Shown here: positions 23,504-28,702 of the stretch, piece after piece | How the letters are laid out: each line of letters begins with the position of its first letter | Numbering within the stretch: the stretch's first letter is position 1 | Assembly: GCA_018820745.1 (NCBI GenBank) | Contig: JAHJNP010000181.1 | Coordinates: forward strand, 1-28,702 | Source of the DNA: Gammaproteobacteria bacterium | GTDB lineage: Bacteria; Pseudomonadota; Gammaproteobacteria; Burkholderiales; Thiobacillaceae | Direction of reading: 5' to 3' | Length of the DNA: 28,702 nt | The notes under the pieces: generated by a model | What the model saw: the letters and a program-made list of their open reading frames with translations, nothing else | What the model was told of the DNA's origin: nothing | The model's database searches: none | Program-made: the position numbers and the translations under genes

Positions 23504-24865
23504 ATGACATCCACCCGTTTTCTGTGTGCCCTGCTCCCCGCCGCGCTGCTGCTGGGTACCGTGGCGCAGGCGCAAAACCTGTCAGCCATCGTCAATCCCC
23601 CGCCCGAAGCCACCGCGGTCACCCAGGCCGCGCAGCGCGTGCTTGATGCGACGAACAAGCGGGTGCCGCAGCTCGACACCGCGGGTCTGCTGTCGCAGCT
23701 GAAGGCGCAGCCCACAACGGTGCTGATCGACGTGCGCACGCCGGCCGAGCTGGGCCTGTCGGGCCACATCGATGCGCCGTTCTTTTTCAACCTCACGCGC
23801 GGCCAGCTGGAATTCCAGATCGAGGTGGCGGTGCCGGACAAGGCCACGCCCATCGTCGTCTACTGCGGCGTCAGCCAGCGCAGCCCGCTGGCCGCCGACA
23901 CGCTGATCAAGCTCGGCTACAAGAACGTGAAGAACTACCGCGACGGCTACTTCAACTGGCAGCGCGCCGGGCTGCCGGTGCGCCTGCTCGACAAGGCGCC
24001 GGCCTCCTTCCTCTACGACCTGCCGCAGGAGGTCATTCCCGGCGTGTGGTCGGCGATCGGCGCCACCGCGCCGGGCACCTACGTGAACTCCGGCCACAAC
24101 AACAACCTGTCGTTTGTCATCACCGAAGACGGCGTGCTGGTGGTGAACGCCGGCGACAACTACCTGCTGGCGCAAAGCCTGCACGAGGAAATCAAGAAGC
24201 GCACCCAGCAGCCGGTGAAATACGTGGTGCTGGAAAACAGCCAGGGCCACGCCATGCTCGGCTCGAAATACTGGAAGGAGCAGGGCGCCACCATCATCGC
24301 CCACCGCGACACCGCGGCCTACATGGAAAAGACTGGCTACGACGCGCTGGCGGTGATGCGCAGCCGCGCGCGCGACAAGGCGTTCAAGACCGAGTTCGTG
24401 ATGCCCGACAAGCTCTACGACGACAAGCTCGAACTGAAAATGGGTTCATGGAACCTGCAGATCCTGCACCTCGGCTCCTCGCACAGCCACGGCGACACCA
24501 TGGTGTGGCTGCCCGAGAAAAAACTCGTCATCGCCGGCGACACCGCCTTCCACATCCGCATGCTGCCGATCTTCGAGGACACCGACACCGCCAAGTGGAT
24601 CGAGACCTGGGACACGTTCGAGGCATTGGGCGCCGAGATCGTCATCCCCGGCCATGGCGGGCCGACCGACATGGCGACGGTGCGCAAGTGGACGCGCGAC
24701 TACCTGGTGCACCTGCGCGAGAAAGTCGCCGAGGTCATCAAGGCCGGCGGCTCGCTCGACGATGCCTACAAGGTCGACCAGGCGGCTTACCTGCACCTGC
24801 ATACCGCCGACGAACTGGCGCGCAGCAACGCCGGGCGAGTGTACCGCGCGATGGAGTTCGAATAG
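23504..24865 (+). CDS. Exported rhodanese/metallo-beta-lactamase fusion with altered metal motif
   Basis: A 453-residue periplasmic protein. Signal peptide about 1-23 (ALLLGTVAQAQ). A rhodanese domain spans about 55-160, with LIDVRTPAEL (74-83) and the active-site loop YCGVSQRS carrying Cys121. A metallo-beta-lactamase fold follows (about 175-450). The first metal motif, normally HxHxDH, is replaced by ENSQGHAMLG (244-253), while later ligand positions remain: SSHSHGDT (325-332), AGDT (Asp346) and PGHGG (His384). This resembles exported MBL proteins of sulfur or quinoprotein-relay systems (SoxH-like), some of which have variant motifs. GGAGA about 8 bases upstream supports the ATG. A role in periplasmic sulfane-sulfur handling is inference. 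Confidence 0.85.
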   Translation: MTSTRFLCALLPAALLLGTVAQAQNLSAIVNPPPEATAVTQAAQRVLDATNKRVPQLDTAGLLSQLKAQPTTVLIDVRTPAELGLSGHIDAPFFFNLTRGQLEFQIEVAVPDKATPIVVYCGVSQRSPLAADTLIKLGYKNVKNYRDGYFNWQRAGLPVRLLDKAPASFLYDLPQEVIPGVWSAIGATAPGTYVNSGHNNNLSFVITEDGVLVVNAGDNYLLAQSLHEEIKKRTQQPVKYVVLENSQGHAMLGSKYWKEQGATIIAHRDTAAYMEKTGYDALAVMRSRARDKAFKTEFVMPDKLYDDKLELKMGSWNLQILHLGSSHSHGDTMVWLPEKKLVIAGDTAFHIRMLPIFEDTDTAKWIETWDTFEALGAEIVIPGHGGPTDMATVRKWTRDYLVHLREKVAEVIKAGGSLDDAYKVDQAAYLHLHTADELARSNAGRVYRAMEFE

Positions 24866-24868
24866 CCG

Positions 24869-25771
24869 CTAGCGCGGGGCGGGCTTCAGCGGCGTGATCG
24901 CGTCAACCAGCGCCCCCGCAGCATCGGCGGTGGCGTGCCCGCGGTCCCGCCGCGGGTTGTACTCGACGATTTCCATCGCAACGAAGGCCGGGTCGCTGCG
25001 CAGGTGGCTCAAGGCTGCGGCGAGTTCGCCGCAACGCAGGCCGCCGGGAACGGGTGTGGTGACGCCGGGTTCCTCCTCGGGATCGAGCGCGTCGAGATCC
25101 ACGCTTACGCCGAAGCCGGCGGTGTCGTTCCGCACGATGGCGAGCGCCGCGTCGAACACCGCGGCGAGGCCGCGCCGGCGGATTTCCTCCATGTCGAACA
25201 CCCGCACGCCCAGCCGGTGCAACAGCGCCGCCTCGCCCGCCTCGTAGCTGCGCACGCCGATCAGGCACACGTGTTCGGGGCGCAGCTTGGCTTCAGGTCC
25301 GTCGATCGCGGTGAGCGCCGCCTCGCCGTGGCCCAGCAGGGCGGCCAGCGGCATGCCGTGGATCTGCCCGCTCGGCGTGGTGGCGAAGGTGTGGCTGTCC
25401 ATGTGGGCGTCGATCCAGATCAGGCCGAGCGGGCCGCGGTCGGCCAGCGCGCGGTGCACGCCGCTCCAGGTGCCGATGGCGCAGGAATGGTCGCCGCCCA
25501 CCACCAGCGGAAAATTGCCCGCCTGCAGCACGGCTTCCACTTCGGCGGCCAGACGAGCACCGAGCGCCGCCACCGCATGCAGCGGCGTGTCCTGCGCGTC
25601 GCGCGGCACCCGCAGGATCGCATCCCACTCCACATGCTGCAGCGGCGTATCGTGAAACACCCGGTAGCGGCGCAGCGCGTCCGGTCCCTTGGCGCAGCCC
25701 GGGTCGGGTGCGCCGGCACCGCTGGCGGCGCCGATGACGACGATGTTGCGTGGGGGGGGTGTTCGCGTCAT
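24869..25771 (-). CDS. Arginase-family ureohydrolase
   Basis: A 300-residue Mn2-dependent hydrolase of the arginase/agmatinase family, probably splitting a guanidino compound to an amine and urea. The metal ligands are intact: GGDHS (His95), DAHMDSH (Asp121, His123, Asp125) and DLDALDP (Asp225, Asp227), with SGQIHGMP (134-141) and the late VEYNPRRD. The order follows arginase more than agmatinase. After the metal Asp125, most arginases have an Asn used in arginine binding; here the residues are Ser-His, so the substrate may differ. ATG 25771 is the start that gives the normal N-terminus; ATG 25789 is an alternative. It converges with the rhodanese fusion (3-base gap) and follows the small secreted gene by 21 bases. 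Confidence 0.85.
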   Translation of the reverse strand: MTRTPPPRNIVVIGAASGAGAPDPGCAKGPDALRRYRVFHDTPLQHVEWDAILRVPRDAQDTPLHAVAALGARLAAEVEAVLQAGNFPLVVGGDHSCAIGTWSGVHRALADRGPLGLIWIDAHMDSHTFATTPSGQIHGMPLAALLGHGEAALTAIDGPEAKLRPEHVCLIGVRSYEAGEAALLHRLGVRVFDMEEIRRRGLAAVFDAALAIVRNDTAGFGVSVDLDALDPEEEPGVTTPVPGGLRCGELAAALSHLRSDPAFVAMEIVEYNPRRDRGHATADAAGALVDAITPLKPAPR

Positions 25772-25792
25772 GGTGCTGCCGGCAGGCATGCG

Positions 25793-26176
25793 CTACTTCA
25801 ACCAGACGTGGGATTCGATTTCGGTGATGACGCCGTCTTCCATGACCGCGCTCACGCCCAGAATCTGGCAATCATTCTGTCCCGGCACCGCAAGCGGCTG
25901 AACCAGATTCGAGTAGACCTTGATCCGCATTGCCCTGTCGGAGAGTTCGTAGACGTATTCGACACGGACCGGCACGATCATGGCGCGGCCGATCTTCCGG
26001 CCGAACACCTGCAACTCGCCGCGATCCACTGCCTCCAGATAGCGCTCAACAAGCGCGTCCGGATCTTCGATTCTGGGGGTGTCGGGATTGATCAGGTGCC
26101 TGGGCACAGGCACCGAAGCCAGAGCGGCATCCAGCCCGGCGGCACACAGCAGCATCAGGGCGAAAACCGGTTTCAT
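25793..26176 (-). CDS. Small secreted protein of unknown function
   Basis: A 127-residue protein with a signal peptide (MKPVFALMLLCAAGLDAALA, residues 1-20) and no lipobox at the cleavage point. The mature part has RIEDPDALVERYLEAVDRGELQVFG (about 35-59), then beta-rich MIVPVRVEYVYELSDRAMRIKVYSNLV and a C-terminal VMEDGVITEIESHVWLK. It looks like a small SnoaL/NTF2-like fold, but that is a guess. The start at 26176 was picked because it begins the signal peptide; the frame is open further upstream into gabD, which is shadow. It lies between gabD and the arginase gene on the same strand. I do not recognise a family. Confidence 0.7.
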   Translation of the reverse strand: MKPVFALMLLCAAGLDAALASVPVPRHLINPDTPRIEDPDALVERYLEAVDRGELQVFGRKIGRAMIVPVRVEYVYELSDRAMRIKVYSNLVQPLAVPGQNDCQILGVSAVMEDGVITEIESHVWLK

Positions 26177-26232
26177 GATGACGCCACGCAAGCTGCGCGA
26201 TGAACCGTATACGAGGCTGGGCGCGCGGGCGT

Positions 26233-27687
26233 TCATCCCAGACCGCCCAGGTTGACGTATTTGCTTTCCAGGTATTCGTCGATGCCGCTGCGCCCGCCCT
26301 CGCGCCCCAGCCCCGACTGCTTGACGCCACCGAACGCCGCCTCCGCGGTGGAAATCACCCCGGCGTTGATGCCGACCATGCCGTAGTCGAGCTGCTCCGC
26401 CAGCCGCCACGCGCGGCCGAGGTCGCGCGTGTAGGCGTAGGCGGCCAGCCCGAACTCGGTGTCGTTCGCCATGCGGATCACCTCGGCCTCACTGGAAAAC
26501 TGGATCAGCGGCGCCACCGGGCCGAAGGTCTCGTCGCGGCAGACCTGCATGTCGGGCGTGCAGCCGGCGAGCACCGTCGGCTGGAAGAACTGTCCGCCGA
26601 GCGCGTGGCGATGGCCGCCGGTGAGCAGCGTCGCGCCGTTCGCCAGCGCATCGGCGATGTGCGCTTCGACTTTCTCCAGCGCGGCGGCGTTGATCAGCGG
26701 GCCGGTTTCCACGCCGGGCGTGAAGCCCTCACCCACTTTCAGCTGCGCCACTGCGGCGGCGAACTTTTCGGCGAAGGCGTCGTGGATGGTTTCCTGCACG
26801 AACACGCGGTTGGCGCACACGCAGGTCTGCCCGCTGTTGCGGTACTTGCTGGCGAGCGCGCCCGCCACCGCCGCGTCAAGATCGGCGTCGTCGAACACGA
26901 TGAAGGGCGCATTGCCGCCGAGCTCGAGCGAGACGTGCTTGAGCGTCGGCACGCTCTGCGCCAGAAGCTGCTTGCCTACCGCGGTCGAGCCGGTGAACGA
27001 GACCTTGCGCACCAGCGGGTGCGTCGTCAGCACGCGGCCGATGGCTTCCGCGTCGCCGGTCACCACGTTCAGCACGCCCGGCGGCAGGCCCGCGCGCTGC
27101 GCCAGCTCCGCCAGCGCCAGCGCGGTGAACGGCGTCTGCGAAGCCGGTTTCGCCACCACCGTGCAGCCGGCGGCAAGCGCCGCGCCGGCCTTGCGCGTGA
27201 GCATCGCGGCGGGAAAATTCCACGGCGTGATCAAGGCTGCCACGCCCACCGGCTGACGCAGCGTGAACATGCGGCGGTCCGCCCACGGCGACGGCACCAC
27301 GTCGCCGTACACGCGTCGCGCCTCCTCGGCAAACCACTCGATGAAGCTCGCCGCGTAGTCGATCTCGCCGCGCGCCTCGGCGAGCGGCTTGCCCTGTTCG
27401 CTCACCATGATTGCGGCGAGATCGTCGCGGTGGGCGAGGATCAGCTCGAACCAGCGGCGCAGCAGTTGCGCGCGGGTCTTGGCGGGGGTGTCGCGCCAGC
27501 CTGAAAAGGCGGCGTGTGCCGCCTCGATCGCGCGCTCGACATCGGCGGCGGCGCAGCGCGGCGCGTGGCCGACGGTTTCCGCATTGGCCGGGTTATGAAC
27601 GGCGAAGCGCGCGCCGTCGGCGGCGTCCCGCCATTCGTCGCCGATCAGCGCCTGTTGCCGGAACAATGCGGTGTCAGAGAGTTCCAT
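26233..27687 (-). CDS. gabD: Succinate-semialdehyde dehydrogenase (NAD(P)+), GabD type
   Basis: Oxidises succinate semialdehyde to succinate with NAD(P)+, the last step of GABA or polyamine breakdown. In the 484-residue aldehyde dehydrogenase, ALITPWNFP (151-159) gives the catalytic Asn157, FTGSTAVGK (231-239) is the cofactor loop, LELGGNAPFIV (254-264) has the general base Glu255, and GQTCVCANR (286-294) has the nucleophile Cys289 with the CxC typical of SSADH. The C-terminal GGVKQSGLGREGG and IDEYLESKYVNLGG also fit GabD. Length equals the usual 480-485. AGGAGG lies about 11 bases before the ATG. Its linkage with an arginase-family gene allows an arginine/putrescine-to-succinate link, but no aminotransferase is seen. 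Glutarate-semialdehyde is an alternative substrate. Confidence 0.92.
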   Translation of the reverse strand: MELSDTALFRQQALIGDEWRDAADGARFAVHNPANAETVGHAPRCAAADVERAIEAAHAAFSGWRDTPAKTRAQLLRRWFELILAHRDDLAAIMVSEQGKPLAEARGEIDYAASFIEWFAEEARRVYGDVVPSPWADRRMFTLRQPVGVAALITPWNFPAAMLTRKAGAALAAGCTVVAKPASQTPFTALALAELAQRAGLPPGVLNVVTGDAEAIGRVLTTHPLVRKVSFTGSTAVGKQLLAQSVPTLKHVSLELGGNAPFIVFDDADLDAAVAGALASKYRNSGQTCVCANRVFVQETIHDAFAEKFAAAVAQLKVGEGFTPGVETGPLINAAALEKVEAHIADALANGATLLTGGHRHALGGQFFQPTVLAGCTPDMQVCRDETFGPVAPLIQFSSEAEVIRMANDTEFGLAAYAYTRDLGRAWRLAEQLDYGMVGINAGVISTAEAAFGGVKQSGLGREGGRSGIDEYLESKYVNLGGLG

Positions 27688-27717
27688 CCTGGGCGTCCTC
27701 CTGCCGCAGCAAGCCAG

Positions 27718-27990
27718 TCACTCGTAATGTGTCCACATGCGAAGCACGCGCACCGTGCGTGTTTCGGTGAAGACTTCATGCACCAGCCGGTGCTGGATGT
27801 TGATGCGGCGGGAATACGCCCCCGCGAGATCCCCGACCAGCTTTTCATAAGGCGGGGGATTTTGAAAAGGGTCGCGTTCGAGAATCGCCAGCAGTTCGAG
27901 TGCCTTGAGTTTAAGGCCGCTTGCTGCCAGCTTCTTGGCGTCCTTGAGCGCGTGCTTGGCAACCAGCTCACCAGTCCAGTTTCCTGGCAC
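27718..27990 (-). CDS. Toxin of type II toxin-antitoxin system, Txe/YoeB family
   Basis: A 90-residue RelE-fold mRNA interferase, which in the family cleaves mRNA in the ribosome. The order ALKDAKKLAASGLKLKALELLAIL, then PYEKLVGDLAGAYSRRINIQHRLVHEV and the end VLRMWTHYE match YoeB/Txe. Catalytic-type residues are Glu49, Arg68, His88 and Tyr89, aligned with Glu46, Arg65, His83 and Tyr84 of E. coli YoeB, so it looks intact. The GTG start at 27990 overlaps the antitoxin 3' end by 23 bases, as usual for coupled pairs; an ATG start is absent. It lies 30 bases past the 5' end of gabD, in a stretch less GC-rich than its neighbours. Confidence 0.9.
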   Translation of the reverse strand: MPGNWTGELVAKHALKDAKKLAASGLKLKALELLAILERDPFQNPPPYEKLVGDLAGAYSRRINIQHRLVHEVFTETRTVRVLRMWTHYE

Positions 27991-28210
27991 TGGTTTCGAG
28001 CGGCTCCGCCATGCCTTCCTTGATGGATTCGCGCATTCCGGGAACGGAAAGCAGGTGGAGCGTTTCCTGAATTGCCTTCCAGTCTTCTTCGGACACCAGC
28101 ACTGCGCTGGAGCGTTTGCCCGAGATCAGGATGGCTTCATGCGACTCGGCCGCCTGGTCAATCAGGCGATAGAGATTTGCGCGTGCTTCGCTAGCGGTGA
28201 GAGTGGACAT
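27968..28210 (-). CDS. Antitoxin, Phd/YefM family
   Basis: An 80-residue antitoxin. The N-terminal DNA-binding part has STLTASEARANLYRLIDQAAES (2-23) and AILISGKRSSAVLVSEEDWKAIQETLHLLS (26-55), the standard Phd/YefM pattern; the C-terminal MRESIKEGMAEPLE stretch is the flexible toxin-neutralising tail. It precedes and overlaps the toxin gene. The ATG at 28210 is preceded by a GGGAGCC ribosome-binding-like stretch and, further upstream, by paired GTAC repeats that are probably its own operator. Confidence 0.92.
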   Translation of the reverse strand: MSTLTASEARANLYRLIDQAAESHEAILISGKRSSAVLVSEEDWKAIQETLHLLSVPGMRESIKEGMAEPLETSARKLDW

Positions 28211-28230
28211 GATAGGCTCCCGAGCAGTGT

Positions 28231-28251
28231 CGTACGTTAAAAAGTACGTTA
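28231..28251. promoter_or_regulatory. Putative antitoxin operator: paired GTACGTTA repeats
   Basis: Two direct GTACGTTA repeats (28232-28239 and 28244-28251) are separated by AAAA, 21 bases before the antitoxin start. Each holds a palindromic GTAC core (CGTACG at 28231-28236, AGTACG at 28243-28248) and the cores are 12 bases apart, as described for the TGTACA boxes of E. coli yefM-yoeB. Autorepression by the antitoxin-toxin complex is therefore likely. Confidence 0.6.
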
Positions 28252-28427
28252 TGTTGGCTTGGAAAGGAAGTACGGATTCCAGGGATTATGTGAGGCGCTA
28301 AACGGCAGACTGCCTGAACGTGTGCTGAGTCATGCAGGGGATGTGCGGGAGCGGCAGTTCGTCCGCGGTGAAGGCGGCGCGGACGAGGAAAACGACGCGC
28401 GCCTTGTCACTCACGAAGCGCGGCGGC
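28252..28427. other. Gap between toxin-antitoxin promoter and reductase gene
   Basis: About 176 bases without a convincing gene. It holds a 38-codon minus-strand frame (28298-28414, GTG start) directly after the reductase stop, whose composition is coding-like but too short to support. No terminator with a T run was found. Confidence 0.3.
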
Positions 28428-28702
28428 TCACTTGCCGTTGCCGAGATTTTCGCCTGTCAGCCGCTCGAGCGCGCGCATGATCGCCGACGAATCCAACTCG
28501 CTGTCGCCGGCGCCCATCAGCGCGTTCATCTGCTGCGCGACCAGCGCGGCGCCGGGCAGCGGCGTGGCGGTTTCCTGCGCGTTGTCCATGACGATGGCCA
28601 TGTCCTTGTGGTGCAGCTTCACCTTGAAGCCGGGCTTGTAGTTGGCGTCGAGCATGCGCTGGCCGTGGACTTCGAGGATGCGGCTGCCGGCGAAGCCGCC
28701 CA
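28428..28702 (-). CDS. glxR: Tartronate semialdehyde reductase (2-hydroxy-3-oxopropionate reductase), C-terminal part
   Basis: Reduces tartronate semialdehyde to D-glycerate with NAD(P)H in glyoxylate assimilation. Only the last 90 or so residues are in the window; the N-terminal Rossmann domain and the catalytic Lys lie past the right edge. The visible part reads GGFAGSRILEVHGQRML, then YKPGFKVKLHHKDMAIVMDNA and GAALVAQQMNALMGAGDSELDSSAI, which is the typical C-terminal domain of GarR/GlxR proteins. The related 3-hydroxyisobutyrate dehydrogenase is the main alternative. It is on the same strand as gabD and the toxin-antitoxin pair. With glcD at the far left, two glyoxylate-related genes frame the window, though 27 kb apart. 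Confidence 0.85.
   Translation of the reverse strand, partial: GGFAGSRILEVHGQRMLDANYKPGFKVKLHHKDMAIVMDNAQETATPLPGAALVAQQMNALMGAGDSELDSSAIMRALERLTGENLGNGK

Noticed and set aside
28298..28414. 38-codon minus-strand frame just after the reductase stop
   Set aside because: Composition looks coding-like and a GTG start exists, but it is too short, lacks a clear ribosome binding site and matches nothing I know.
28259..28480. Plus-strand frame of 73 codons between the toxin-antitoxin pair and the reductase gene
   Set aside because: Overlaps the reductase 3' end in antisense and has no ribosome binding site or recognisable pattern.

Overview
The window is a GC-rich bacterial chromosome segment (about two thirds G+C by eye) packed with genes on both strands. 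No rRNA, tRNA, phage, insertion sequence or CRISPR array was seen. The gene set suggests a betaproteobacterium, perhaps a Thiobacillus, Rhodocyclales or Nitrosomonadales type: a cobalamin-dependent ribonucleotide reductase, a small CbiX chelatase, a c4-like dihaem cytochrome, a DUF3365 haem lipoprotein, an N-acetylglutaminylglutamine-type amidotransferase and an SrkA kinase. This assignment is inference from gene content; no marker gene is present.

Layout. (1) 1-5683: a divergent cluster. An IclR-type regulator reads rightward. Leftward run a transketolase/phosphoketolase-like enzyme, a DUF1537 four-carbon acid sugar kinase and glcD, which is cut by the left edge. Four TTTCA-N5-TGAAA palindromes lie between the regulator and the enzymes. 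(2) 5747-7725: an AI-2E/PerM-type membrane protein, a GcvR-like double-ACT protein and CbiX. (3) 7733-9383, minus: an unrecognised 321-residue protein behind a DUF502 membrane protein. (4) 9450-11760, plus: a haem-binding lipoprotein, an EAL-like/HDOD signalling protein and a GIY-YIG protein. (5) 11776-14697, minus: class II ribonucleotide reductase followed by a patatin-like phospholipase. (6) 14769-19568, plus: srkA, then a tightly packed chain of amidotransferase, lytic transglycosylase, DUF2237 and zinc-ribbon genes. (7) 19636-22789, minus: a dihaem cytochrome c, an EamA transporter, a low-GC PhzF-like gene and a thioredoxin-HEAT fusion. (8) 22815-24865, plus: GloC-like glyoxalase II and an exported rhodanese/metallo-beta-lactamase fusion. 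(9) 24869-28702, minus: an arginase-family enzyme, a small secreted protein, gabD, a YoeB/YefM-type toxin-antitoxin pair and the 3' end of a tartronate semialdehyde reductase gene.

The most interesting part is the left cluster. A flavin 2-hydroxyacid dehydrogenase, a sugar-acid kinase and an unusual thiamine-diphosphate enzyme share one IclR-type control region. This looks like a small catabolic route for a 2-hydroxy acid or four-carbon sugar acid that I cannot match to a named pathway. A highly similar extragenic palindrome (TCCGCGAAGG...CCTTCGCGGA) occurs twice, at 2501-2564 and 15756-15826. No gene-free stretch exceeds 300 bases; the longest are 28211-28427 and 12724-12894.
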